Source: Propionibacterium sp.
GTDB taxonomy: Bacteria; Actinomycetota; Actinomycetes; Propionibacteriales; Propionibacteriaceae
Direction: 5' to 3'
DNA length: 6,867 nt
NCBI GenBank assembly: GCA_012514785.1
Contig: JAAYZP010000287.1
Coordinates: 1-6,867, forward strand
The number at the start of each line of letters is the position of its first letter. Position 1 is the first letter of the stretch. Below the pieces are notes generated by a model. That model had not been told where the DNA came from. It did not search any database and saw only the letters and a list, made by a program, of their open reading frames with translations. Of this stretch, positions 1 through 6,242 are shown in pieces. The position numbers were made by a program, and so were the translations under genes.

Positions 1-1284
1 ATCGAGGTGCGATCCTCGAAGAACGCCGCCGTCGCGCTGCTGTGCGCGTCGCTGCTGAACCGCGGCACGACGACGTTGCGCGGCATCGCGCGCATCGAGG
101 AGGTCGACCGCATCAGCGAGGTCCTCCAGTCGATCGGCGTCGAGCTGACGTGGACCGGCGACGGCAACGACCTCGTGATCCGCCGCCCCGAGACGCTGAC
201 CCCCGATACGATCGACGTCCGTGCCGCCAAGCGCACGCGGTCGATCCTGATGTTCCTCGGCCCCCTGCTGCACGAGTTCGACGAGTTCCAGCTGCCCTAC
301 GCCGGCGGCTGCGACCTCGGTGCCCGCACCGTCCACCCGCACATGTCCGGGCTCAGCAAGCTGGGGCTCTCCGTCGTCGCCACCGACGGGCAGTACCAGG
401 CGTCCGTCAGCAAGGACGGCGCGCCCACCCACCAGGTGACCCTCATCGAGCGCGGCGACACCGTCACCGAGAACATCATCATGGCCGCCGCCCGCACGCC
501 CGGCCTCACGACGATCCGCAACGCGTCCGGCAACTATATGGTCCAGGACCTCTGCTTCTTCCTGCAGCTGCTCGGCGTCGAGATCGAGGGTGTCGGCACC
601 ACCGTGCTGCGCATCCGGGGCGTCGAGCACATCGACGCGGACGTCGAGTACGCGATCTCCGAGGACCCGATCGAGGCGATGAGTCTGCTGACCGCAGGGA
701 TCGTCACCAAGTCGGAGATGACCGTGCGGCGCTGCCCCGTCGAGTTCCTCGACGTCGAACTCGCCGTCCTCGACGAGATGGGCCAGCGACTGACGATGAG
801 CGACGAGTACGTGAGCCGCAACGGCAAGACCCGACTCGTGGACATCACGCTGTACCCCTCCGAGCTCACTGCGCCGCTGGACAAGATCCACCCCATGCCG
901 TTCCCGGGGCTCAATATCGACAACCTGCCCTTCTTCGCCGTCATCTGTGCGACCGCGGAGGGGCAGTCGAGGATCTACGACTGGGTCTACGACAACCGCG
1001 CGGTGCACCTGGCGAAGCTCTCCGAGCTCGGGGCCAACATCCAGGTGATGGATGCGCACCGCCTGCTGATCATCGGCCCGACGAAGTGGCGCGGCCGCAC
1101 GATCAACTGCCCGCCCGCGCTGCGCCCGGCAGTGTGCCTGCTGCTTGCCGCACTCGCGGCCCGGGGCACCACGCGGCTGATGGACGTCTACGTCATCAAC
1201 CGGGGGTATGAGGACCTGCCGCAGCGGCTGAACAAGCTCGGCGCCCGGATCAACGTCTTCTGGGGCGACGTCGAGGAGGACTGA
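1..1284 (+). CDS. MurA-like UDP-N-acetylglucosamine enolpyruvyl transferase (5'-partial)
   Basis: This gene encodes a member of the EPSP synthase/MurA fold. MurA transfers enolpyruvate from PEP to UDP-GlcNAc in the cytoplasm, the first committed step of peptidoglycan synthesis. The reading frame is open from base 1 and 427 residues are visible. An SSKNAA motif (K7, N8) aligns with K22/N23 of E. coli MurA, so about 15 N-terminal residues lie outside the window and the GTG at base 7 is not the start. Other active-site matches, counted from base 1, are R80 (E. coli R91), loop GGCDLGAR with C104 and R109 (E. coli C115/R120), D307 in NIDNLP (D305), R333 in DNR (R331) and R401 in NRGYED (R397). Deviations are ALRPA at 373-377, where MurA has DLRAS/DLRAG, a longer segment near 270-300, and SGNYMVQD near 176-183. 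The mycobacterial type of MurA has Asp in place of the loop Cys, so this may be a paralogue rather than the essential MurA. The fold is certain; the exact substrate is not. Confidence 0.85.
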   Translation: MEVRSSKNAAVALLCASLLNRGTTTLRGIARIEEVDRISEVLQSIGVELTWTGDGNDLVIRRPETLTPDTIDVRAAKRTRSILMFLGPLLHEFDEFQLPYAGGCDLGARTVHPHMSGLSKLGLSVVATDGQYQASVSKDGAPTHQVTLIERGDTVTENIIMAAARTPGLTTIRNASGNYMVQDLCFFLQLLGVEIEGVGTTVLRIRGVEHIDADVEYAISEDPIEAMSLLTAGIVTKSEMTVRRCPVEFLDVELAVLDEMGQRLTMSDEYVSRNGKTRLVDITLYPSELTAPLDKIHPMPFPGLNIDNLPFFAVICATAEGQSRIYDWVYDNRAVHLAKLSELGANIQVMDAHRLLIIGPTKWRGRTINCPPALRPAVCLLLAALAARGTTRLMDVYVINRGYEDLPQRLNKLGARINVFWGDVEED

Positions 1285-1312
1285 CCTCGTCGGCATCGAC
1301 CCTTCGAGGCAG

Positions 1313-1335
1313 TCGCTGGTGAGCTCAACCAGCGA
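1313..1335. repeat. Palindromic repeat end-to-end junction; possible terminator hairpin
   Basis: TCGCTGGT (1313-1320) and ACCAGCGA (1328-1335) are perfect 8-base complements around a 7-base loop, GAGCTCA. One extra T after 1320 would make the whole stretch a perfect 24-base palindrome of two arms, TCGCTGGTTGAG and CTCAACCAGCGA. These arms match the two ends of the element at 6697-6867, and GAGCTCAACCAGCGA (1321-1335) recurs exactly at 6853-6867. It starts 28 bases after the murA-like stop and has no T-tract, so a terminator role is possible but unproven. Confidence 0.65.
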
Positions 1336-1350
1336 GTGTTCTGGACCCCG

Positions 1351-1378
1351 GCGGAGTGCCCATAACCGGGCCCTCCGT
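1351..1378 (+). terminator. Second hairpin in the gap after the murA-like gene
   Basis: GCGGAG-T-GCCC (1351-1361) pairs with GGGC-C-CTCCGT (1368-1378). This gives ten pairs, including one terminal G-T wobble, with one T/C mismatch and a six-base loop, ATAACC. No run of T follows, which is common in GC-rich actinobacteria. It lies 67 bases after the murA-like stop codon and 62 bases before the ABC operon start. It is most simply the terminator isolating the two units, but an attenuator-like structure in the operon leader cannot be excluded. The rest of the 1285-1440 gap shows no gene. Confidence 0.45.
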
Positions 1379-1401
1379 CGCGCGGGTCCGGCCGGTGGCT
1401 C

Positions 1402-1407
1402 TACGAT
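1402..1407 (+). promoter_or_regulatory. Candidate -10 element for the ABC operon
   Basis: TACGAT fits the actinobacterial -10 pattern TANNNT and lies 33 bases before the ATG of the ATPase gene. That leaves a leader of about 26 bases carrying a purine-rich ribosome binding site (AGAGGGGG, 1426-1433). No convincing -35 hexamer is present 16-18 bases upstream, where the sequence is CG-rich. The call rests on position and the hexamer alone. Confidence 0.3.
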
Positions 1408-1440
1408 CCTCTCAACAATGGAGAAGAGGGGGTCCGGGCG

Positions 1441-2181
1441 ATGGTCGCTGAACCCGTGGCGCCGAGCCCACCGATGGTGGTGACCGACGACCTCAGCAAG
1501 GTCTATACCGTCGGCAGCTCGAAGGTCGTCGCACTCAACCGGGTGAGCCTCAGCATCCCCCGCGGCAGCTTCACCGCGATCGTCGGCACCTCGGGCTCCG
1601 GCAAGTCGACGCTCCTCAACATGCTGGCGGGCCTCGAGCAGCCGACGGCGGGCCGGATCGTCGTGGACGGCCAGCCCCTGCACACGTTCTCGCAGAGCCA
1701 GCTGGTCACCTACCGCCGCGAGCAGGTGGGCTTCATCTTCCAGTCGTTCAACCTGCTGGCCTCCCTCACCGCCATCCAGAACGTGGCGCTGCCGTTGACC
1801 TTCCGCGGCTGGACCAAGAAGCGACGACTGCAGCGCGCCGAGTGGGTGCTCACCCAGCTCGGCCTCGGCCAGCATCTGCACCACAAGCCCACCCAGCTCT
1901 CCGGCGGACAGCAGCAGCGCGTCGGCATCGCCCGCGCGCTCGCCGTCAACCCACAACTCGTCTTCGCCGACGAACCCACCGGCAACCTCGACTCGAAGAC
2001 CGCCGAGGCCACCCTCCGACTGTTCCGCGCCGTCAACGAGCGCTTCGGCCAGACGTGGATCATGGTCACCCACGACCGCCACCTGGCCAGCTTCGCCGAC
2101 ACCATCGTCTCCATCGGGGACGGCAGGATCACGGACATCTCCCACATCGACCACTCGTCGCCCGAACTGAAGGTTCACTGA
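1441..2181 (+). CDS. ABC transporter ATP-binding protein, MacB/LolD type
   Basis: This is the cytoplasmic nucleotide-binding subunit of an ABC transporter, 246 residues and typical in length for the LolD/MacB/FtsE group. All motifs are intact: Walker A GTSGSGKST (49-57), Q-loop FQSFNLL with Q101, signature LSGGQQQR (153-160), Walker B LVFADE with D177/E178, D-loop GNLDS (181-185) and switch H211. The FQSFNLL and ADEPTGNLDS versions of these motifs are characteristic of this family, whose members usually drive extracytoplasmic movements of a four-helix permease rather than ordinary substrate import. The ATG at 1441 is preferred over the internal Met12 because AGAGGGGG precedes it at good spacing, whereas no Shine-Dalgarno precedes Met12. 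The stop codon directly abuts the start of the next gene, so the two are co-transcribed and probably translationally coupled. Its partner permease is two genes downstream. The transported or processed substrate cannot be read from sequence. Confidence 0.95.
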   Translation: MVAEPVAPSPPMVVTDDLSKVYTVGSSKVVALNRVSLSIPRGSFTAIVGTSGSGKSTLLNMLAGLEQPTAGRIVVDGQPLHTFSQSQLVTYRREQVGFIFQSFNLLASLTAIQNVALPLTFRGWTKKRRLQRAEWVLTQLGLGQHLHHKPTQLSGGQQQRVGIARALAVNPQLVFADEPTGNLDSKTAEATLRLFRAVNERFGQTWIMVTHDRHLASFADTIVSIGDGRITDISHIDHSSPELKVH

Positions 2182-3240
2182 ATGAAGCTGCGCGCGTTCT
2201 TCATCCTCCTCGCGCTGGCGCTCGGCATGTTCGCCCTCGCCGCGCCCGCACACGCCGACGGCGAACCCCCCGGTGGCGGTGCCTCCGTCGAGGACGGCGG
2301 CGACGTCGGATCCCCCGTCCCGGACCCCCCGGCCCAGACCGGCACCTCCATGCCGCGTATCATGCTGACCGCGTTCACCACCGAACCCAGCTCGGTCCTG
2401 GCGGGCGGCACGTTCCGCGTCGACTTGACGGTGCAGAACATGTCCACCACCTCGCGCGTGAACAACATCAAGATCACGCTCTCCGGCGTCGAGGCGGGCA
2501 TCCTCCCGATGGACGGCGCCGCCTCCACCTTCATCCGCACGATCCGGCCGGAGCACTCGGTCAGCCGTGACATGACGTTCCGCACCATGGCGTCGATGGA
2601 GGCCGGGCCGCACCCGCTCACGCTGAACATCGAGTACGAGGACGGCGACTTCAACCAGCTGCAATCGCAGGAGACGGTGGCGATCGTCGTCACCCACGCG
2701 CCCCGCGCCGACACCGGCACCGTGCAGGTGCTGCCCGAGTTCGTCTCGGTGGGCCAGGACGCGTCGGTGAGTTTCGCGGTGAACAACCTCGGCAGGACCC
2801 AGCTCTACAACGTGCGCGCCGCGCTCAAGGACGGCCAGCCCGTGACTGGTTCGGAGGTGTTCGTCGGCAACGTCGAGGCCGGCGCGTCGGGCACCGCCGA
2901 CCTGCTGGTCTTCGCGGAGTCCGCGAACTTCGAGCCCGTCGTCGTGCTGCTCAGCTACGAGGACGCAGACGGCAACGTCACGATGCTGGAGAAGAGCTTC
3001 GACCTGGTGGTGGAGGAGTACGTCGAGGAGTTCCCGGAGGAGTTCCCCGAGGAGCCGATGCCGGAGGCCGAGTCGGGCTTCACGCCCCTGACGCTCGCGG
3101 TCCTCGGCGGCGTGGTCCTGCTCGCGGCGGTCGTCATCGCTCTGGTCGTCCGGGCCAGGCGCAAGCGCGCACGGGCGACGCTCGACGACGACATGGCGCT
3201 GCTCGACGGCGACCCCCTCCTCCCCGCCGACCCGAAGTAG
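2182..3240 (+). CDS. Secreted, C-terminally anchored protein with two CARDB-like domains
   Basis: This 352-residue protein probably acts outside the membrane as a partner of the ABC transporter. It has a signal peptide: positive n-region, hydrophobic residues 5-21, and likely cleavage after AHA at 25. A Gly/Pro/acidic linker covers about 26-57. Two Ig-like beta domains lie at about 58-171 and 178-277. They look like tandem copies, each starting with a short hydrophobic strand, carrying an NxS/NNLG-type turn (QNMSTT, NNLGRT) and closing with a YED strand (EYEDGDFN, SYEDADGN). This resembles CARDB/COG1361 S-layer-type proteins. An acidic stretch with EEFP repeats (282-296) precedes a transmembrane helix at about 303-324, a basic stop-transfer RARRKRAR and a short acidic cytoplasmic tail. 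The start abuts the ATPase stop (TGAATG) and GAAGG at 2169-2173 serves as the ribosome binding site. Family assignment is by fold pattern only; no enzyme motif is visible. Confidence 0.8.
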   Translation: MKLRAFFILLALALGMFALAAPAHADGEPPGGGASVEDGGDVGSPVPDPPAQTGTSMPRIMLTAFTTEPSSVLAGGTFRVDLTVQNMSTTSRVNNIKITLSGVEAGILPMDGAASTFIRTIRPEHSVSRDMTFRTMASMEAGPHPLTLNIEYEDGDFNQLQSQETVAIVVTHAPRADTGTVQVLPEFVSVGQDASVSFAVNNLGRTQLYNVRAALKDGQPVTGSEVFVGNVEAGASGTADLLVFAESANFEPVVVLLSYEDADGNVTMLEKSFDLVVEEYVEEFPEEFPEEPMPEAESGFTPLTLAVLGGVVLLAAVVIALVVRARRKRARATLDDDMALLDGDPLLPADPK

Positions 3241-3249
3241 GCGCCGACG

Positions 3250-4587
3250 ATGCGCCCCGGCGACCTGCTGGCCACGGCGTTGACGAGCCTGCTGCAACGC
3301 TTCTTCCGCACCTCCCTGACCGTGCTCGGCGTGGTCATCGGCACCATGGCGGTGGTGGTGATGCTCTCGCTCGGCTTCGGGTTGTCGGCGAGCATGACCG
3401 CCCAGTACGACAACGCGACGCTGCGCCGCGTGCAGGTGCACTCCGTGCCCGCGACGCCCGAGCCCGGGCAGCGCCCCACGAAGATGGACGGCTCGGGCAT
3501 CGCGGCGCTGGAGGCATATCCCGAGGTGGAGTCGATCTTCCCCGTCTACAGCCAATCCGTGATCCTCGACGTCGGTCGCCACGAGCTGTGGTTCCAGATC
3601 ACGGGCATGCCGAACGAGGCCCTGCAACTGCTTGAGGTCACGTTCGACGAGGGGTCCTTCCCCGTCGACGGCGCCGACCTGGCGCTCGTCTACGGCGGCC
3701 ACATGGACCAGATGATCTGGGACGAGCGCACCGGCGAACCCGTGGACGTCGACTGGATGAACACCCTGATCACCGCGTCGTTCATCGACGACTCGACGGG
3801 CCTGCCGATCGGCCAGGACGATCCCACGGGGGAAGCGCCGCAGGGCCCGGCCAAGCGGATCACGCTGCCCACCGCCGGCGTCCTCTACGAGCCTGAGGAC
3901 AGTTGGTCGACGCACGCCGGCGGGATCTACGCGGACCTTGATGCGTTGATCCGCACGCTGCAGACCAACCACCCCGGGGTGCGGCTCGGCATGCAGGAGT
4001 CACCGACGGCCAGCCCGGCGCGCGGTGACTTCATCTTCCACGAGCTCCAGGTGATGACCGCTTCCCCCGCGGAGGCGGAGACCCTGGTCGCGGCACTCGT
4101 CGCCGACGGCTACGGTGCATGGGCCGAGGTGGAGTGGATCCGGCAGATGGAGGAGCAGGCGCTGGCCATCCAGGCGGTCCTCGGCGGCATCGGCTTCATC
4201 TCCCTGCTGGTGGCCGCGATCGGCATCGCCAACACCATGCTGATGAGCGTCTACGAGCGCACGAAGGAGATCGGCGTCATGAAGGTGCTCGGCGCCGCGC
4301 TGGGTGACATCCGGAAGCTGTTCCTGATCGAGTCCGCCGCCATCGGGTTCTTCGGCGGCGTCCTGGGCGTGCTGCTCAGTCTCCTGGTTTCCGCGCTCCT
4401 CAATGCCGTCCTCGGGGAAAGCATGGGGATGGGCCTCGACGGGGAGGCCCTCAACGTCTCCCTGATCACCTGGCCGCTGGTGCTCGTGGCGATCGCGGGT
4501 GCCACGCTGATCGGCATGGTCTCCGGGTTCGTGCCGGCGCAGCGCGCCACGCGGCTGAGCCCGCTGGACGCGATCCGCTCCCAGTGA
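3250..4587 (+). CDS. ABC transporter permease, MacB/FtsX type
   Basis: This is the membrane subunit matching the ATPase two genes upstream. Its 445 residues follow the MacB plan. A first helix at about 22-45 is followed by a large extracytoplasmic domain (about 50-300, MacB periplasmic core-like), then three C-terminal helices at about 308-332, 356-386 and 404-427 forming the FtsX domain. Family hallmarks are SVYERTKEIGVMKVLGA (333-349) just after helix 2, which in this fold meets the ATPase, and the C-terminal PAQRATRLSPLDAIR (429-443). The extracytoplasmic domain contains an acid-rich stretch, about 140-220, that seems longer than usual. The start lies 9 bases after the CARDB gene, preceded only by a weak GTAGG, so coupling to upstream translation is likely. 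MacB-type permeases usually transmit ATP-driven motion to outside partners; here the CARDB protein is the obvious candidate. Substrate unknown; efflux, lipoprotein or envelope-stress roles are all possible. Confidence 0.92.
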   Translation: MRPGDLLATALTSLLQRFFRTSLTVLGVVIGTMAVVVMLSLGFGLSASMTAQYDNATLRRVQVHSVPATPEPGQRPTKMDGSGIAALEAYPEVESIFPVYSQSVILDVGRHELWFQITGMPNEALQLLEVTFDEGSFPVDGADLALVYGGHMDQMIWDERTGEPVDVDWMNTLITASFIDDSTGLPIGQDDPTGEAPQGPAKRITLPTAGVLYEPEDSWSTHAGGIYADLDALIRTLQTNHPGVRLGMQESPTASPARGDFIFHELQVMTASPAEAETLVAALVADGYGAWAEVEWIRQMEEQALAIQAVLGGIGFISLLVAAIGIANTMLMSVYERTKEIGVMKVLGAALGDIRKLFLIESAAIGFFGGVLGVLLSLLVSALLNAVLGESMGMGLDGEALNVSLITWPLVLVAIAGATLIGMVSGFVPAQRATRLSPLDAIRSQ

Positions 4588-4588
4588 C

Positions 4589-5440
4589 TCAGATGGTCTC
4601 GGCCGTGAACCGGAAGCGGGGATCGACGATGTCCTGCTGGGCATGCACGAGCCGCAGCTCGCGGGAGCCCTGCGCCGTCGTCGCTTCGAGGACCGAGTAG
4701 ACGATCGACGCCGTGGCCCCGAGCGCGGTGCCGAGATCCCCCGAGCGCAACCAGTGGGTCAGGAACATGGCGGTGGTGAGGTCCCCCGAACCCGTGAACA
4801 GGCGATCGAGGATCGGCGTGGAGACCAGCCGGAGGCCCTGCTCCCCCACCGCCAGCATGTGCAGCGCGTCGCTGGCGATGTCGTCGGCGGTCACGGAGGT
4901 GACGACGACAATGCCCGGCCCGCGGTCGCGGAGCTCCCGGGCGGCGTTGACCACGTCCTGCAGCGTGTGCGTCTGCCGACCGGTCAGGTACTGCAGCTCG
5001 AAGAGGTTCGGCATCATGATGTCGGCCCTGCCCACGACGTTGTCGCGCCAGTACTCCGGTATCCCCGGGCGGGCGTAGAACCCGCGGCCGACGTCGCCCA
5101 TCACGGGGTCGGCGCAGAAGATCGCCGCAGGATTGTGCCGCTTGACCATGTCGGAGGCCTCGAGGATCACCTCCCCCACCTCGGGGGCGCCGAGGTAGCC
5201 GCAGAGCAGCGCATCCACTCGGGGCAGGGCCCCGCGGTCCTCCACGCCGTGCAGGACCGCGCGCACGTCGTCGGCGGGGATCAGTGGGCCGCGCCAGGAG
5301 TCGTAGCTGGTGTTGTTGGAGAACATCACGGTGTGTATGGGGATGACGTCAACCCCGGATCGCTGGAGCGGGAACACTGCGGCGGAGTTGCCGGCGTGGC
5401 CGTACGCGACGGCGGATTGGATGGAGAGCACCGTGGGCAT
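4589..5440 (-). CDS. pdxY: Pyridoxal kinase, PdxY type
   Basis: This enzyme phosphorylates pyridoxal with ATP to give pyridoxal 5'-phosphate, the vitamin B6 salvage reaction in the cytoplasm. The 283 residues match E. coli PdxY (about 287) along the whole length. Landmarks are the N-terminal LSIQSAVAYGHAGNSAA (5-21), the VMFSNNTSY segment (38-46), CGYLG (80-84), DPVMGD (111-116), PNLFEL (144-149) and the ribokinase-family anion hole and catalytic Asp in TGSGD (216-220, D220). The reading frame stays open 129 bases further upstream, but homology starts at MPTVLSIQS, so the ATG at 5440-5438 is chosen; a modest GAAG lies about 9 bases before it. The gene is convergent with the ABC permease, with one base between stop codons, and divergent from the phosphodiesterase gene across 34 bases. 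It is not functionally linked to either. The symbol follows sequence resemblance; PdxK-like naming would also be defensible. Confidence 0.93.
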   Translation of the reverse strand: MPTVLSIQSAVAYGHAGNSAAVFPLQRSGVDVIPIHTVMFSNNTSYDSWRGPLIPADDVRAVLHGVEDRGALPRVDALLCGYLGAPEVGEVILEASDMVKRHNPAAIFCADPVMGDVGRGFYARPGIPEYWRDNVVGRADIMMPNLFELQYLTGRQTHTLQDVVNAARELRDRGPGIVVVTSVTADDIASDALHMLAVGEQGLRLVSTPILDRLFTGSGDLTTAMFLTHWLRSGDLGTALGATASIVYSVLEATTAQGSRELRLVHAQQDIVDPRFRFTAETI

Positions 5441-5467
5441 TGCTCTATCTTCGCACGGGTGCATAAT
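5440..5467 (+). promoter_or_regulatory. Candidate promoter of the phosphodiesterase gene
   Basis: CATAAT (5462-5467) matches the TATAAT -10 consensus at five of six positions. TTGCTC (5440-5445), with 16 bases between, matches the -35 consensus only in TTG. Initiation about seven bases after the -10 would fall at 5474-5475, on the A of the chosen ATG, which suggests a leaderless mRNA. The proposed -35 lies at the start codon of the divergent pyridoxal kinase gene. Confidence 0.45.
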
Positions 5468-5468
5468 G
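5463..5468 (-). promoter_or_regulatory. Candidate -10 element of pdxY, overlapping the forward -10
   Basis: Read on the minus strand, 5468-5463 is CATTAT, four of six to TATAAT. It shares five bases with the forward -10. Initiation would fall near 5456, leaving a leader of about 16 bases that contains GAAG before the pdxY ATG. No clear -35 is seen upstream on this strand. The intergenic space is only 34 bases, so the pdxY promoter must be here or inside the neighbouring gene. Confidence 0.3.
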
Positions 5469-5474
5469 GAGCGC

Positions 5475-6242
5475 ATGACTGCCCACAGCGAGTATCTGAG
5501 CCCCCGGTTCATTCCGCTCGCGCACCGGGGCGGTTCGTTCCTCCCTGCGAACCTCGGGATCGAGAACACCCTGCGCGCCTTCGAGAACGCGGCGGCGCTC
5601 GGCTACGACTACTTCGAGACCGACGTGCACGCCACCAAGGACGGGCACGTGATCGCCTTCCACGACGCCAACCTCGTGCGGGTCACCGACTTCGACGGCG
5701 CACCGGGCGACCTGCTCCTGGAGGAGGCGAAGGAGCTCCTCGTCGGTGACCGCGAGGCGATCCCCACCCTCGACGAGCTGTTCGAGCACTTCCCCGACGC
5801 CAACTTCAACATCGACATCAAGGACCGGGCGGCGACGGTGCTGCTGTCCGAGACGATCGACCGCCACAACGCACAATCCCGGGTGCTGGTCGGGTCCTTC
5901 TCCGCGGGCCGGATCCGGCAGTTCCGGCGGCTGCAGCCGGGCGTCCCCACCGCGGCCTCCCCGAAGGCCGTCGCCGCACTGGCGGCCGGGCTGATCACCA
6001 CGGCGGCCGACGTCTACCAGATTCCCATGCGCTACCAGCGCGGGCTGATCGGGGTCGACCTGGTCACGCGCAAGAACGTCCGACGCATCCACCGGGCGGG
6101 CAAGAAGGTGCACGTCTGGACCATCGACGACGACAGCATGATGCACCGCCTCATCGACTGGGGCGTCGACGGCATCGTCACCGATCGCCCCGAATTGCTC
6201 AAAGCCGTCCTGCGCATGCGCGGCATGTGGTCTACTCGTTGA
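5475..6242 (+). CDS. Glycerophosphodiester phosphodiesterase (GDPD family)
   Basis: This family hydrolyses glycerophosphodiesters, the deacylated phospholipid head groups, to glycerol 3-phosphate and an alcohol. The 255 residues form a GDPD-type TIM barrel: AHRGG (16-20, catalytic H17, R18), ENTL (30-33), FETDVH (47-52) with metal ligands E48/D50, FHD (62-64) with the second catalytic H63, NIDIK (112-116) ending in conserved K116, VHVWTID (212-218) and the closing GVDGIVTDRP (230-239). No signal peptide is present, so it acts in the cytoplasm like UgpQ, though no glycerol phosphate uptake genes adjoin it. The ATG at 5475 is chosen because a -10 element ends seven bases upstream, fitting a leaderless start. 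The in-frame ATG at 5466 would lie inside that promoter and lacks a ribosome binding site; GGAG at 5468-5471 is too close to 5475 to act as one. The next gene, rbpA, begins 46 bases downstream. Confidence 0.93.
   Translation: MTAHSEYLSPRFIPLAHRGGSFLPANLGIENTLRAFENAAALGYDYFETDVHATKDGHVIAFHDANLVRVTDFDGAPGDLLLEEAKELLVGDREAIPTLDELFEHFPDANFNIDIKDRAATVLLSETIDRHNAQSRVLVGSFSAGRIRQFRRLQPGVPTAASPKAVAALAAGLITTAADVYQIPMRYQRGLIGVDLVTRKNVRRIHRAGKKVHVWTIDDDSMMHRLIDWGVDGIVTDRPELLKAVLRMRGMWSTR

Noticed and set aside
7..9. GTG as start codon of the murA-like gene
   Set aside because: The frame is open to base 1 and the conserved SSKNAA motif would lie only four residues after this start, whereas the family has about 20 residues before it. 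The gene is cut by the window edge.
42..1211. Second plus-strand open frame of 389 codons inside the murA-like gene
   Set aside because: An Arg/Pro/His-rich product in a shifted frame is the typical GC-rich frame shadow.
4572..4624. Possible bidirectional terminator between the permease and pdxY
   Set aside because: GATCCGCT and AGCGGGGATC pair only with a two-base bulge across a 35-base loop, all inside coding sequence; too weak to call.
5310..5474. Upstream extension of the phosphodiesterase reading frame, including the ATG at 5466
   Set aside because: The extension overlaps pdxY in antisense and shows no GDPD similarity. The ATG at 5466 lies inside the probable -10 element and has no ribosome binding site.
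5441..5569. 43-residue N-terminal extension of the pyridoxal kinase reading frame
   Set aside because: The extension has no family resemblance and would run across the divergent promoter and into the phosphodiesterase gene; PdxY homology begins at the ATG at 5440.
4643..5749. Long plus-strand open frame of 368 codons opposite pdxY
   Set aside because: It is rich in Arg, Gly, Val and His with no domain pattern, as expected for the antisense shadow of a GC-rich gene; pdxY on the other strand is clearly real.
5445..6146. Minus-strand open frame of 233 codons opposite the phosphodiesterase gene
   Set aside because: The composition is low-complexity Val/Gly/Asp/Arg with no recognisable motif; it mirrors the real GDPD coding strand.
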